The notes below the pieces were generated by a model, which saw nothing but the letters and a program-made list of their open reading frames with translations, was not told the DNA's origin and made no database searches. DNA of 60,612 nucleotides from Brevundimonas denitrificans. Its GTDB lineage: Bacteria; Pseudomonadota; Alphaproteobacteria; Caulobacterales; Caulobacteraceae. Position numbers and translations under genes: made by a program. Where the stretch lies: positions 1-60,612 of the forward strand of contig NZ_BSOY01000008.1 of NCBI RefSeq assembly GCF_030160755.1. The letters run 5' to 3'. Positions 24,218 through 34,223 of this stretch are shown here, one piece after another. Each line of letters opens with the position of its first letter. Positions within the stretch are counted from its first letter, which is position 1.

Positions 24218-24709
24218 ATGACCGCCCTGCCCCCGCGTCAGAAGATCATCCCCTGCCTCTGGTTCGACAAACAGGCCGAGGAGGCCGTCAGCTTCTACGT
24301 CTCGCTGTTGCCGGACTCCCGCATCGACGCCGTCATCCGATCGCCCGGCGACTACCCGAGCGGCAAGGCCGGCGACGTCCTGCTGGTCGAGTTCACCCTT
24401 GGGGGCAACCGCTATACCGCCCTGAACGGCGGGCCGCATTTCAGCTTCACCGAGGCCATCTCCCTGCAGATCGACTGCGAGGACCAGGCCGAGGTGGACC
24501 GGCTGACCGAGGCCCTGTCGGCCGTGCCCGAGGCCGAGCAGTGCGGCTGGGTCAAGGACCGCTACGGCCTGTCGTGGCAGATCGTCCCCTATGCGATGAA
24601 CCGCTACCTCGCCGATCCCGACCCGGCCGTCCGCAGGCGCGTGTTCGAGGCCATGATGCATATGAAGCGGCTGAACATCGCCGAGCTTGAACGCGCCGTG
24701 CGCGGCTAG
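24218..24709 (+). CDS. PhnB-like VOC family protein
   Basis: 163 residues. The start [20 protein letters not shown] and the middle [20 protein letters not shown] are hallmarks of the PhnB/3-demethylubiquinone-like VOC group, followed by [16 protein letters not shown]. No catalytic metal set can be assigned. A C-terminal helix ([20 protein letters not shown]) is characteristic of these proteins. Shine-Dalgarno AAAGGAG is 7 nt upstream. The stop is shared with the convergent dctA gene (CTAG at 24706). Often encoded with ArsR and SRPBCC proteins elsewhere; those partners are absent here. Confidence 0.87.
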   Translation: MTALPPRQKIIPCLWFDKQAEEAVSFYVSLLPDSRIDAVIRSPGDYPSGKAGDVLLVEFTLGGNRYTALNGGPHFSFTEAISLQIDCEDQAEVDRLTEALSAVPEAEQCGWVKDRYGLSWQIVPYAMNRYLADPDPAVRRRVFEAMMHMKRLNIAELERAVRG

Positions 24710-26112
24710 TCGTCATCCGCTTCCCGGCTGCCGGCGACAACGGGTGTCGGCGGGCCCGCGAGCGCCATGTTCAAAGCCTCGCGATCCAGTCCGTTCTCCC
24801 ACTTGGCCACCACGATCGTGGCCACGGCGTTGCCGATGAAATTGGTCAGGGCGCGGCATTCGCTCATGAACCGGTCGACGCCGAGGATCAGGGCCATGCC
24901 CGCCACCGGCACGCTCGGCACCACCGCCAGCGTCGCCGCCAGGGTGATGAACCCGGCCCCCGTCACGCCCGCCGCGCCCTTGGAGCTCAGCATGGCCACG
25001 GCCAGCAACAACAGCTGGTCGCCCAGCGACAGCTCCACCCCGCAGGCCTGGGCGATGAACAGGGCCGCCAGCGTCATATAGATGTTGGTGCCGTCCAGAT
25101 TGAACGAATAGCCCGTCGGCACGACCAGCCCGACCACCGACCTGTCGCAGCCGGCGCGGCCCATCTTCTCGATCAGGCTGGGCAGGGCGGCTTCGGACGA
25201 CGAGGTGCCGAGCACCAGCAGCAGCTCCTCCTTCAGGTATCGGATCAGTTTGAAGATCGAGAAGCCGTTGAACCGCGCGACGGCGCCCAGCACCACCACC
25301 ACGAACAGGGCCGAGGTCAGGTAGAAGGTGGCCACCAGGGCCGCCAGATTGATCACCGACTCGATGCCGTAGCGGCCGATGGTGAAGGCGAAGGCCCCGA
25401 AGGCCCCGATCGGCGCCGCCTTCATCAGGATGGCGACCAGTTTGAAGAAGGCCTCCGACACGCTCTCCAGCACCGTCATCACCGGCTGGGCCCGCTCGCC
25501 GATGACGGCCAGCGAAATGCCGAACAGAATGGCGAAGAACAGGACCTGCAGGATTTCGCCGCCGGCGAAGGCGCCGACCACGGTCTCGGGAATGATGTTC
25601 ATCAGGAAGGCGACGATGTCGGTGTCGTGCGCCTTGGCGACATAGGTCTCGACCGCCGCCGGATCCAGCGTCGCCGGGTCCACGTTCATGCCCGCCCCGG
25701 GCCGCACCACATTGGCCACAATCAGGCCGACGACCAGGGCCAGGGTCGAGAAGGTCAGGAAATAGGCGAAGGCCTTGCCCACCACCTTGCCCAGCTTGCC
25801 CAGGTCGCGCAGGTGGGCGATGCCGGTGGCCACGGTCAGGAAGATCACCGGGGCGATGATCATCTTCACCAGCCGGATGAAGGCGTCGCCCAGCGGCTTC
25901 AGGCTTTCGCCGAAGACCGGCCAGAAATGCCCGATCAGGGCCCCGAGGCTGATGGCGACCAGCACCTGGAAATAGAGATGGGTCCAGATCGGCTTGCGCG
26001 CCGGGGGCGGCAGGGGCGCGGCCGGCCCCGGCACGGCGACGCCGGGCGCAACCTTCGTCACGGTCGGGGCGCGCTTGCGAACCCCGGCGGATGTCGTGGG
26101 CTTGCGCGCCAT
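24706..26112 (-). CDS. dctA: C4-dicarboxylate:cation symporter DctA
   Basis: 468 residues. Imports succinate, fumarate and malate with protons or sodium. After a 40-residue Pro/Ala/Lys-rich cytoplasmic start, the DAACS core begins [20 protein letters not shown]. Hallmark phrases are present: [20 protein letters not shown], the serine-rich hairpin [36 protein letters not shown] with the substrate/cation residues, and [19 protein letters not shown]. About eight TM helices plus two re-entrant loops are expected. The ATG at 26112 follows a purine-rich Shine-Dalgarno; an earlier frame extension is not needed. No dctBD two-component genes are nearby. Confidence 0.95.
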   Translation of the reverse strand: MARKPTTSAGVRKRAPTVTKVAPGVAVPGPAAPLPPPARKPIWTHLYFQVLVAISLGALIGHFWPVFGESLKPLGDAFIRLVKMIIAPVIFLTVATGIAHLRDLGKLGKVVGKAFAYFLTFSTLALVVGLIVANVVRPGAGMNVDPATLDPAAVETYVAKAHDTDIVAFLMNIIPETVVGAFAGGEILQVLFFAILFGISLAVIGERAQPVMTVLESVSEAFFKLVAILMKAAPIGAFGAFAFTIGRYGIESVINLAALVATFYLTSALFVVVVLGAVARFNGFSIFKLIRYLKEELLLVLGTSSSEAALPSLIEKMGRAGCDRSVVGLVVPTGYSFNLDGTNIYMTLAALFIAQACGVELSLGDQLLLLAVAMLSSKGAAGVTGAGFITLAATLAVVPSVPVAGMALILGVDRFMSECRALTNFIGNAVATIVVAKWENGLDREALNMALAGPPTPVVAGSREADDD

Positions 26113-26191
26113 GGCCGTCCCCTCCCCTCGCGGCCCGGTGGCCACGACTCGCGGACGTCAGCCTAGAGCGACTGCCCGTCGGTTCACAGCC

Positions 26192-29100
26192 TCAGGCCGT
26201 CGCCACCCGCGCGAGGTCGGCGGTGATCCGTTCGGCCACCTTCAGCCGGTCCGCCGCCGTGTCCCACTCGCCCTTGACCACGATCTTCTGGTCCGGCCGG
26301 ATCTTCCAGAAGGCGTGGTTCTTCTGGATCAGCCCGACCAGCCCCATCGGATTGGGGAAGGCGTTGTTGCGCAGGGTCAGCACAGCTCCCTTGGGCCCGA
26401 TGTCGATGCGCTCGATACAGGCCGTCTTGCAGTTGGCCTTGATGCCGACGATGCGCAGCAGCTGTTTCGCCTCGTCCGGCAGCGGCCCGAACCGGTCGAT
26501 CAGTTCGGCGGCCAGCGCCTCGCGCGTCTCGGAGTTTTCGGCGTCGGACAGGCGACGATAAAGACTCAGACGAACATTCAGGTCCGGGACGTATTCCTCT
26601 GGAATCAATACAGCTGCGCCGACATTGATCGCCGGCGACCAGCCGCGGTCGACGACCCCGCCGCCCTCGCCCGACTGGCGCAGCTCGGCGACCGCGTCCT
26701 CCAGCATCTGCTGGTACAGCTCGACCCCGACCTCGCGGATATGGCCCGACTGTTCGTCGCCCAGCAGATTGCCGCCGCCGCGCTGGTCCAGATCGTGGCT
26801 GGCCAGCTGGAAGCCGGCGCCGAGGTTGTCCAGCGACTGCAGCACCTGCAGCCGCCGCTCGGACGACAGGCTCATCGGCTTGTTCGGCGGCGTGGTCAGA
26901 TAGGCGAAGGCCCGCGCCTTGGCCCGCCCGATCCGACCGCGGATCTGGTGCAGCTGGGCCAGGCCGAACATGTCGGCCTTGTGCACGATCAGGGTGTTGG
27001 CCGTCGGCACGTCCAGCCCGCTCTCGACGATGGTGGTCGACAGCAGCAGGTCGTAGCTGCCGTCGTAGAAGGCGCTCATCACGTCTTCCAGCTGGGTCGG
27101 CGACATCTGGCCGTGGCCGACGACGAATTTGATCTCGGGCACCTTCTCGCGAAGGAACTGCTCGATGTCCGGCAGGTCCGACAGGCGCGGCACGACATAA
27201 TAGGCCTGACCGCCGCGATATTTCTCGCGCAGCAGGGCCTCGCGCACCAGCACCGGATCCCACGGCGTGACATAGGTCCGCACCGCCAGACGGTCGACCG
27301 GCGGGGTGGCGATGATCGACATCTCGCGGATGCCCGACAGCGCCATCTGCAGCGTCCGCGGGATCGGCGTCGCCGTCAGGGTCAGCAGGTGGACGTCGGC
27401 GCGGAGGCCCTTCAGCTTCTCCTTGTGCTTGACCCCGAAATGCTGCTCTTCATCAACGATAACAAGGCCCAGATCCTTGAACCCGACCTGATCGCTCAAC
27501 ACCGCATGGGTGCCGACGACGATCTCGAACGAGCCGTCCTTCAGTCCCGCCCGCGTCTCGGCGGCATCCCTGGCCGTCACCATCCGCGACAGGTGGCGCA
27601 CCTTGACCGGCCAGCCGGCGAACCGCTCGCTGAAGGTCTTGAAATGCTGCCGCGCCAGCAAGGTCGTCGGGCAGACGATGGCCACCTGCTGGCCGGTCAT
27701 GGCCACGACGAAGGCGGCCCGCAGCGCCACCTCGGTCTTGCCGAAGCCGACGTCGCCGCAGATCAGTCGATCCATCGGCGTGCCCTTGCCGAGGTCCTCC
27801 AGCACGTCGCCGATGGCGTTCAACTGGTCGTCGGTCTCCTCATAGGGGAAGCGGGCGCAGAATTCGTCGAACAGGCCGTGCGGCGGAACGATCGGATCCG
27901 AGCTGCGCAGCGACCGCTTGGCGGCAAGGGCGATCAGCCCCTCGGCCATGTCGCGCAGACGGGCCTTGGCCTTGGCCTTGCGCGCCTGCCAACCGGCGCC
28001 GCCCAGCCGGTCCAGCTGCGCCCCGTCGGTCTCCGAGCCGTAGCGGGTCAGCAGGTCGATGTTCTCGACCGGCAGATACAGCTTGCTGTCGCCGGCGTAG
28101 AGCAGCTCCAGGCAGTCGTGCGGCGCCTGCTGGATCTCCAGCGTCTTCAGGCCCTCATAGCGGCCGATGCCGTGGTCGAGGTGGACCACAAGATCGCCGG
28201 TCGTCAGAGCGGAGGCCTCGGCGAGGAAGTTCGACGCCCGCCGCTTCTTCTTCGGCCGCGCCAGCCGGTCGCCCAGCATGTCGGTCTCGGAGATGACGGC
28301 GACGGCTTCCGTCTCGAAGCCATGTTCGACCGGCAGAACCCCGCGCAGATAGATGTCCTTCGGCGCCGTCTGGACATCGGCCCAGTTGCGCACCGCGACG
28401 ACGTGCTCCAGTCCGTGGTCGGCCAGCATGGCCGCCAGACGCTCGGACGAGCCCTCGGTCCAGGAGGCGAACAGCACCCGTTTGCCCGCCGCCTTCAGCG
28501 CCTGGGCGTGGCGCGCCACGGCCTCGAACAGATTGACGCTGTCCTGGGCCCGTTCGGCGGAGAAACTCCGCCCCAGCCGGCCGCCGGCGTCTTCGCCGGG
28601 TCCGTGGAAGGGCGACAGCCGCCGCACCCAGCGGCCGGCCAGTGCGTTGTTCCAGTCGCTCTCGCCCAAATACAGCCGCTCGGGCGGCAGGGCGCGGTAG
28701 GCCGCCCCGCCCTTGCCCATGGCGGCGTCGCGCCGGGCCTCCCAGGCGTCGCGGGTCAGGTTCCAGCGCTCGCTCCGCGCCGCCTCGACCTGGTTGTCGA
28801 GGAACAGGCGGGCATCGTCGGGCAGGTAGTCGAACAGGGTCTCCAGCCGGTCGTAGAGCAGCGGCAGCCAGTGCTCCATGCCCTGCCGCCGCGCGCCCTC
28901 GCTGATGGCCGCGTAAAGCGGATCGTCGCCGGCCGCGCCGAACAGGGCCAGATAACCGGTGCGGAAACGGGAGATGCTGTCGGCGTCCAGCAACGCCTCG
29001 GAAACGGGCGCCAGATGCACCTCGCGCCGCTGGCCGGTCGAGCGCTGGGTGTCGGGATCGAAGGTGCGGATCGACTCCAGCTCGGAGCCGAACATGTCCA

Positions 29101-29644
29101 GACGCACCGGCTCCTCGAAGCCCGGCGGATAGACGTCGATGACCCCGCCGCGGATGGCGAACTCGCCCTTTTCCGAGACAGTCGAGGCGCGCATATAGCC
29201 GTTGGCCGCGAAATAACGCTCCAGCGCCGCCGTATCGAGGTCGAGGCCGACCGTGGTCTGGAATCCCGCCCCGTTGGTCACCTCGCGCGGCGGCGTGCGC
29301 TGCATGGCGGCGCCGACGGTGGTGACCACCAGCATCGGTCTTCGGTCTCCGGGCGCGCGCTGCGCCAGCCGGGTCAGGGCCGCCATCCGCTCGGCCGAGA
29401 CCGACGAGGTCGGGCTCAGCCGGTCATAGGGCAGGCAGTCCCAGGCCGGGAATTCGACGATCTCGATGGCGTCGGCGAAGAAGCCGAAAGCCTGAACGAA
29501 CTCGCCCATGCGGGCGTAATCGCGGGCCACGAACAGGCCGACGCCGCCCTCGGCCTTCAGCCGCTCGGCGACGACCAGGGCGTCGAGCCCCTCAGGCGCG
29601 CCGCCCAGCTCCTGGTCGCTGCGTTGGGGAAGGGCGCCGTCCAT
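26192..29644 (-). CDS. mfd: transcription-repair coupling factor Mfd
   Basis: 1150 residues. Displaces RNA polymerase stalled at lesions and recruits UvrA. The N-terminal UvrB-like region (about 20-350) includes FPAWDCLPYDRLSP, then the RNA polymerase interaction domain (DLVVHLDHGIGRYEGLKTLE, about 480-560), translocase motifs GDVGFGKTEVALRAAF (Walker A), VDEEQHFG (Walker B) and LTATPIPRTLQMAL, and GRIGRAKARAFAYLTTP from motif VI, ending in the TRCF domain. The ATG at 29644 overlaps the sdhE stop by one base (TGATG), indicating coupled translation. A longer frame running back through sdhE is rejected. Confidence 0.97.
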   Translation of the reverse strand: MDGALPQRSDQELGGAPEGLDALVVAERLKAEGGVGLFVARDYARMGEFVQAFGFFADAIEIVEFPAWDCLPYDRLSPTSSVSAERMAALTRLAQRAPGDRRPMLVVTTVGAAMQRTPPREVTNGAGFQTTVGLDLDTAALERYFAANGYMRASTVSEKGEFAIRGGVIDVYPPGFEEPVRLDMFGSELESIRTFDPDTQRSTGQRREVHLAPVSEALLDADSISRFRTGYLALFGAAGDDPLYAAISEGARRQGMEHWLPLLYDRLETLFDYLPDDARLFLDNQVEAARSERWNLTRDAWEARRDAAMGKGGAAYRALPPERLYLGESDWNNALAGRWVRRLSPFHGPGEDAGGRLGRSFSAERAQDSVNLFEAVARHAQALKAAGKRVLFASWTEGSSERLAAMLADHGLEHVVAVRNWADVQTAPKDIYLRGVLPVEHGFETEAVAVISETDMLGDRLARPKKKRRASNFLAEASALTTGDLVVHLDHGIGRYEGLKTLEIQQAPHDCLELLYAGDSKLYLPVENIDLLTRYGSETDGAQLDRLGGAGWQARKAKAKARLRDMAEGLIALAAKRSLRSSDPIVPPHGLFDEFCARFPYEETDDQLNAIGDVLEDLGKGTPMDRLICGDVGFGKTEVALRAAFVVAMTGQQVAIVCPTTLLARQHFKTFSERFAGWPVKVRHLSRMVTARDAAETRAGLKDGSFEIVVGTHAVLSDQVGFKDLGLVIVDEEQHFGVKHKEKLKGLRADVHLLTLTATPIPRTLQMALSGIREMSIIATPPVDRLAVRTYVTPWDPVLVREALLREKYRGGQAYYVVPRLSDLPDIEQFLREKVPEIKFVVGHGQMSPTQLEDVMSAFYDGSYDLLLSTTIVESGLDVPTANTLIVHKADMFGLAQLHQIRGRIGRAKARAFAYLTTPPNKPMSLSSERRLQVLQSLDNLGAGFQLASHDLDQRGGGNLLGDEQSGHIREVGVELYQQMLEDAVAELRQSGEGGGVVDRGWSPAINVGAAVLIPEEYVPDLNVRLSLYRRLSDAENSETREALAAELIDRFGPLPDEAKQLLRIVGIKANCKTACIERIDIGPKGAVLTLRNNAFPNPMGLVGLIQKNHAFWKIRPDQKIVVKGEWDTAADRLKVAERITADLARVATA

Positions 29645-29949
29645 CAGCCGGCCCCCTCGGCCACGGCCGCGGCGACATGGTCGCGCATGAAGGTCCGCAG
29701 CTTGAACATCAGAGCGGTGTCGTGCGCCGCCGGCGTCGGCTCCGTTCCGGTGATCCAGGCGTAGATCCGGTGATCGTCGTCCTCGGCCAGCAGGGCCTCG
29801 AGGCAATCCAGTTCGCCTTCGTCGAGCGTCGGCCCGACCTGATCCACGAAGGGACCGAGTACGAGATCGGCCTCGCGGAATCCACGCCGCCACGCCCGGA
29901 AGGTGATCCGGCCCAGTCGTTGCTTCAGACGTGCGTCAATATCGGCCAC
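29644..29949 (-). CDS. sdhE: FAD assembly factor SdhE (succinate dehydrogenase)
   Basis: 101 residues. Helps attach FAD covalently to the SdhA flavoprotein. The family signature RRGFREADLVLGPFVD contains the RG..E core, followed by ELDCLEALLAEDDDHRIYAW, also classical. A GTG at 29949 is the likely start: AAGGA lies about five bases upstream and the resulting length is normal (about 90-100 residues); upstream in-frame sequence is open but is shadow of the divergent recG leader. Operon with mfd; recG, sdhE and mfd are neighbours in many alphaproteobacteria. The tail after residue 75 is extended. Confidence 0.88.
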   Translation of the reverse strand: MADIDARLKQRLGRITFRAWRRGFREADLVLGPFVDQVGPTLDEGELDCLEALLAEDDDHRIYAWITGTEPTPAAHDTALMFKLRTFMRDHVAAAVAEGAG

Positions 29950-30034
29950 AAGGTTCCTTGCCCGGTCGGTCAGGTTCAATCGCGCAGCGGAGATAGCGTT
30001 CCACACGCGGTTTCGCCAGCTATGCTGTCGTCGC

Positions 30035-32122
30035 ATGCGGCCGCAGATTCTCTTTCCCCTGTTCGCGGAGGTTTCCAGCCTGAAGGGCGTGGGGCCGAAG
30101 ATCCTGCCGCTCGTCCAGAAACTGGCCGGGCCGCTGGTCCGGGACCTCCTGTTCCTCTCGCCCTCCGGACTGATCGTGCGCCGGCCGATGACGGCGGCGA
30201 ACGCGGTCGAGGGACAGGTCGGGATCTTCGAAGTCGTGATCGACCGGCTGATCGTCCCCGGCAAGCCCGGCGTCCCGATCAAGGTCCGCGCCTCGGATGA
30301 CACCGGCTTCGTCCACATGATCTGGTTCGGCGGCTCGGCCCAGCACATCGACCGCCTGTTGCCCAGGGGCCAGAAGCGGCTGGTCACCGGCAAGGTCGAA
30401 CGCTATCTGGCCGAGGTCCAGATCGTCCATCCGGACATCTACACGCCCGAACAGGCCGGCGAGATCGCCGCCATCGAGCCGGTCTATCCGGCGACCCAGG
30501 GCCTCTCCTCGCGGGTGGTCCGCAAACTGGTGCAGACGGCGCTGACGCATGCGCCGGAGCTGCCGGAATGGCAGGACCCGGCCTGGATGGCGAGGAACCG
30601 GTGGCCGGGCTGGCGCGCCGCGCTCGAGACCCTGCACGCGCCGACCTGCGAGCCCGAGCTGGAGCCCGACGCTCCGGCCCGCCAGCGGCTGGCCTATGAC
30701 GAACTGCTGGCCCATCAGCTGGCTCTCGCCCGGCGCCGACGCGCGCGCCAGATCACCCCGGGACCGCGGATCACGCCCGGCGAGGCCTCGGCCCATCTTC
30801 TGGCCGCCCTGCCCTTCGACCTGACCGGCGCCCAGGTCCAGGCCGTGGCCGAGATCCGCCGCGACCTGGCCTCGGGCGAACAGATGGGCCGGCTGCTCCA
30901 GGGCGACGTTGGTTCGGGCAAGACCGCCGTCGCCGCCCTGTCGCTGGGCGACACGGCGGCCTCGGGTTTCCAGGCCGCCTTGATGGCCCCCACGGAAATC
31001 CTCGCCCGCCAGCACTGGCAGCGCCTCGCGCCGATGCTCGAGGCCGCCGGGGTCCCCACCATCCTGCTGACCGGCCGCGACACCCCCGGCGAACGCCGCG
31101 CCCGCCTGGCGGCGCTGGCCTCCGGCGAGGCCAGGGTCGCCATCGGCACCCACGCCCTGTTCCAGGACGCCGTCCGCTTCGACCGGCTGGCGCTCGCCGT
31201 CATCGACGAACAGCACCGCTTCGGGGTCAACGAACGCCAGCGGCTGCAGGCCAAGGGCGATCCGCGCACCGGCGGGGTCCATCTGCTGACCATGTCCGCC
31301 ACGCCGATTCCGCGGACGCTGGAGCTGACCCAGTACGGCGAGCTGGAGGTGTCGCGCCTGACCGAGAAGCCGCCGGGCCGTACCCCCGTCACCACCGCCG
31401 TCCTGCCTCTGGCCCGCATCGGCGAGGTGGCCAAACGGCTCAAGGCGGCGATCGACAGCGGCGCCCAGGCCTACTGGATCTGCCCGTTGGTAGCCGAAAG
31501 CGAGGCCATCGATCTCGCCGCCGCCGAGGCCCGCGCCGCCGACCTGCGCCGCATCCTGAAGGTCGAAGTGGGTCTGGCGCACGGCCAGATGCCGGGACCG
31601 GAACGCGAGGCGGTCATGGCCGATTTCGCAGACGGCCGCATCCCGTTGCTGGTCGCCACCACCGTGGTCGAGGTCGGCGTCGATGTGCCCAACGCCACCA
31701 TCATGGTCATCGAACACGCCGACCGCTTCGGCCTGGCCCAGCTGCACCAGTTGCGCGGCCGGGTCGGGCGCGGGGCCAAGGCCAGCGCCTGCATCCTGCT
31801 GTACGGCGGCGGCGACGACGGGCTCGGGGAGACCGCGCGGCTGCGACTTGAGACCCTGCGCCGCACCGAGGACGGGTTCGAGATCGCCGAGGAGGATTTC
31901 CGCCTGCGCGGCGGCGGCGATCCGCTGGGTCTCAAGCAAAGCGGCTTCCCGGCCTATCGCTTCGCCGACCCGATCCGGCACCGGTCGTTGCTGCTGGCGG
32001 CGGCCGACGATGCGCGGCTGGTGCTGGGCCGCGATCCGGACCTGACCTCCCCGCGCGGCGAGGCGGTCCAGGTGCTGGAAGCCCTGTTCGACTGGCGCAA
32101 CGACCGGCCGGGGATCGACTAG
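30035..32122 (+). CDS. recG: ATP-dependent DNA helicase RecG
   Basis: 695 residues. Remodels stalled forks and Holliday junctions. The N-terminal wedge domain includes LKGVGPKILPLVQKLAG and the OB-fold segment; the helicase domains carry Walker A GDVGSGKTAVAAL, DEQH in VIDEQHRFGV, TMSATPIPRTLELTQYG, the VVEVGVDVPNATIMVIEHA motif V and LRGRVGRGAKASACIL motif VI, then the TRG-type C-terminus. The ATG at 30035 is chosen over the longest frame (29903), which would run through the sdhE promoter. Ends in a CTAG shared with the convergent DUF3089 gene. Confidence 0.97.
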   Translation: MRPQILFPLFAEVSSLKGVGPKILPLVQKLAGPLVRDLLFLSPSGLIVRRPMTAANAVEGQVGIFEVVIDRLIVPGKPGVPIKVRASDDTGFVHMIWFGGSAQHIDRLLPRGQKRLVTGKVERYLAEVQIVHPDIYTPEQAGEIAAIEPVYPATQGLSSRVVRKLVQTALTHAPELPEWQDPAWMARNRWPGWRAALETLHAPTCEPELEPDAPARQRLAYDELLAHQLALARRRRARQITPGPRITPGEASAHLLAALPFDLTGAQVQAVAEIRRDLASGEQMGRLLQGDVGSGKTAVAALSLGDTAASGFQAALMAPTEILARQHWQRLAPMLEAAGVPTILLTGRDTPGERRARLAALASGEARVAIGTHALFQDAVRFDRLALAVIDEQHRFGVNERQRLQAKGDPRTGGVHLLTMSATPIPRTLELTQYGELEVSRLTEKPPGRTPVTTAVLPLARIGEVAKRLKAAIDSGAQAYWICPLVAESEAIDLAAAEARAADLRRILKVEVGLAHGQMPGPEREAVMADFADGRIPLLVATTVVEVGVDVPNATIMVIEHADRFGLAQLHQLRGRVGRGAKASACILLYGGGDDGLGETARLRLETLRRTEDGFEIAEEDFRLRGGGDPLGLKQSGFPAYRFADPIRHRSLLLAAADDARLVLGRDPDLTSPRGEAVQVLEALFDWRNDRPGID

Positions 32123-33225
32123 GCGGGCAGACGTGCCTGCCAGACGGCCAGCCGCGCCTGAACATCGGCTTCAATATCGCCATAGAACAGATTGTAGGGA
32201 CGGGATTTTCTTCGGTCCGCCCAACTCCCGGTCTCACGGAACGACTCGGTCCTCGGCTCGGTGTGGCGCAGCAGGCCGTCGCGGCACTGGGTGGCGATCT
32301 CGCGGGCCATCAGGGCCGGCCGCACGCCCCATTCCAGCCCGGTGGCGTTGGTCGCCCCCTGATGCAGCCGGGCCTCGACCGGAGATGTGTCGGTCGAACC
32401 GGTCACCGGGTTGACGCACAGGGCGGCGCGGCCCGCGAGGTCAACCAGCCGCCCCCGTTCGTCCCAGACCAGCGCCCGCCGCAGCCGGCGCCGTCCCGCC
32501 CCGTCATTGCCCTCGCTGACCGGCGACCAGGCCACGATGCAGCCGACCCGGGCGCGGCTGTGGCAGGCCGGAACCTGCGGCGACAGGCCATCCACAGCGA
32601 CCACGACATCCATCAGATAGGCGGCGACCAGCCGCGCGCGCAGGGCGGGGTCGTCGGCCACCCGCTCGCGCACCAGCCGCTCGACCAGATCGCCGCCCTG
32701 CTCCACGCCGGCCAGTACAATGGGGCCGTCCGGGTGGCGCGCGATCCAGGCGTCAAAGGCGGCGGCGATGTCGCCCCAGGCGAAGGCCCGCGCCTCGCGC
32801 GCATCGTCGCGCAGCGTCAGCCGCGTGTAGAGGCTGCCCTGACGATAGCGCGGCGCGCTGATCTCCCCCGCCCGGGCGAACGGCCCCGCATAGTTCGGCA
32901 GGACGACGCGTTTCAGCCAGGCGTCGGCTTTCGGGTCTCCGATCGGCCCGTTCCATTCGCGGCCGCCGTCATAGGTGGTGGAATGCACGAAGAAGACCGC
33001 TGCCGGACCGGCCTCAGGCGCCCGGGCGTCGCGCAGCGCCCAGGCCGTCGGGTCCCGGTAGTCGGGCGCCGGCGGGGGCGTATAGGTCTGGAACGGCGCC
33101 TGCGGGTCGAGACTGGCTCTCAGGATGTCGCCGCGCCACACCGCCACCGCCGTGGCCAGTACCAGCACGACGGTCAGGCCGATCCAGCCGACCCATTGGC
33201 GCAGGCTCATCCGGCCGATCGTCAT
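32119..33225 (-). CDS. DUF3089 alpha/beta-hydrolase-like membrane-anchored protein
   Basis: 368 residues. An N-terminal TM anchor (about 10-30, VGWIGLTVVLVLATAVAVW) is followed by a hydrolase-type domain: AAVFFVHSTTYDGG near residue 75 resembles the first strand and turn of DUF3089 proteins, and PIVLAGVEQGGDLVERL sits where the nucleophile elbow would be, but the nucleophile is Glu/Gln (GVEQGG) instead of Ser (GxSxG). It may therefore be inactive or use another residue. The ATG at 33225 overlaps the hldD stop as ATGA, placing it at the end of the kdsA-hldE-hldD LPS operon. A role in envelope glycan or lipid handling is inferred from context. Confidence 0.82.
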   Translation of the reverse strand: MTIGRMSLRQWVGWIGLTVVLVLATAVAVWRGDILRASLDPQAPFQTYTPPPAPDYRDPTAWALRDARAPEAGPAAVFFVHSTTYDGGREWNGPIGDPKADAWLKRVVLPNYAGPFARAGEISAPRYRQGSLYTRLTLRDDAREARAFAWGDIAAAFDAWIARHPDGPIVLAGVEQGGDLVERLVRERVADDPALRARLVAAYLMDVVVAVDGLSPQVPACHSRARVGCIVAWSPVSEGNDGAGRRRLRRALVWDERGRLVDLAGRAALCVNPVTGSTDTSPVEARLHQGATNATGLEWGVRPALMAREIATQCRDGLLRHTEPRTESFRETGSWADRRKSRPYNLFYGDIEADVQARLAVWQARLPA

Positions 33226-34223
33226 CGATACGGGTCCGCCGTGGCCAGGAAGGCCTGGACGTAGCGACGAACGCCTTCCTCCAGCGGCGTCGACTGCCCC
33301 TGGAAGCCCGCCGTCCGGACCCGGTCCATCCGGGCCTCGGTGAAATACTGGTACTTGTCGCGGATGCTCTCGGGGGTGTCGACATATTCGACACGGGGCG
33401 GCTTGCCCGCCGCCGCGAAGGTGGCATGGGCCAGGTCGAGAAAGGACCGCGCCTGTCCCGAACCGGCGTTGAAGATCCCCGAGACGTGCGGCGCGTTGAG
33501 CAGCCATTCGACGATGTCGACCACATCGTCGACGAAGACGAAGTCGCGCATCTGGCCGCCGTCGGCGTAGTTCGGATTGTGCGAGCGGAACAGGGTGACC
33601 GGCTCGTCGGCCTGCACCTTCGGCCAGATCTGGGCCACGACCGACTTCATCCCGCCCTTGTGGCCTTCGTTCGGCCCATAGACGTTGAAGAATTTCAGCC
33701 CCGCCCACTGGCTGGGCGACTGGCCGCGGTCCGACTGGCGCGCCGCATACTGGTCGAACAACATTTTCGAGTAGCCATAGGCGTTTAGCGGCCTGAGCGA
33801 CGCCAGCGCTTCAAGGCTGTCGTCATCCTCGAACCCGCCGTTCCCGTCGCCATAGGTCGCCGCCGACGAGGCATAGATCAGCCGGGCGTCGCGCAGGCTG
33901 CACCAGTCCCAGATGTCCCGCGACAGGCTGAAATTAGTGCGCAGGATCAGGTCCGCATCCGGCTCGGTGGTCGAGGAAATGGCCCCCATATGGACCACGG
34001 CCTCGATCGAATCCGCGTGCCGCTCCAGCTGTTCGAACAGCTCCTCCGGCTGCCAGAAGTCGGCGATCGGGTGTTTGGCGATGTTCTTCCACTTGCCCAG
34101 CGATGCGTCTTCCAGACGGTCGCAGACGACCACGTCCCGCCGGTCCTCGGCGCATAGCCGGGAGACGACGTTGGAGCCGATGAAGCCCGCGCCGCCGGTG
34201 ACCACGATCATGCGCCGGCTCAT
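33222..34223 (-). CDS. hldD: ADP-L-glycero-D-manno-heptose 6-epimerase
   Basis: 333 residues. Last step of ADP-heptose synthesis for the LPS inner core. NADP-binding Rossmann loop VTGGAGFIGSNVVSRL at the start, the epimerase SSAATYGDGNGGFED segment, catalytic Tyr and Lys in LNAYGYSKMLFD, and the substrate loop FFNVYGPNEGHKGGMKSVV are all in place and typical of RfaD. Overlaps hldE by 4 bp (34220-34223). Its presence with hldE implies a heptose-containing core oligosaccharide. Confidence 0.96.
   Translation of the reverse strand: MSRRMIVVTGGAGFIGSNVVSRLCAEDRRDVVVCDRLEDASLGKWKNIAKHPIADFWQPEELFEQLERHADSIEAVVHMGAISSTTEPDADLILRTNFSLSRDIWDWCSLRDARLIYASSAATYGDGNGGFEDDDSLEALASLRPLNAYGYSKMLFDQYAARQSDRGQSPSQWAGLKFFNVYGPNEGHKGGMKSVVAQIWPKVQADEPVTLFRSHNPNYADGGQMRDFVFVDDVVDIVEWLLNAPHVSGIFNAGSGQARSFLDLAHATFAAAGKPPRVEYVDTPESIRDKYQYFTEARMDRVRTAGFQGQSTPLEEGVRRYVQAFLATADPYR

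Noticed and set aside
25994..29764. A 1256-codon plus-strand open frame
   Set aside because: It is antisense to mfd and the start of dctA. It shows no recognisable domain and has the repetitive composition typical of a GC-rich shadow frame.
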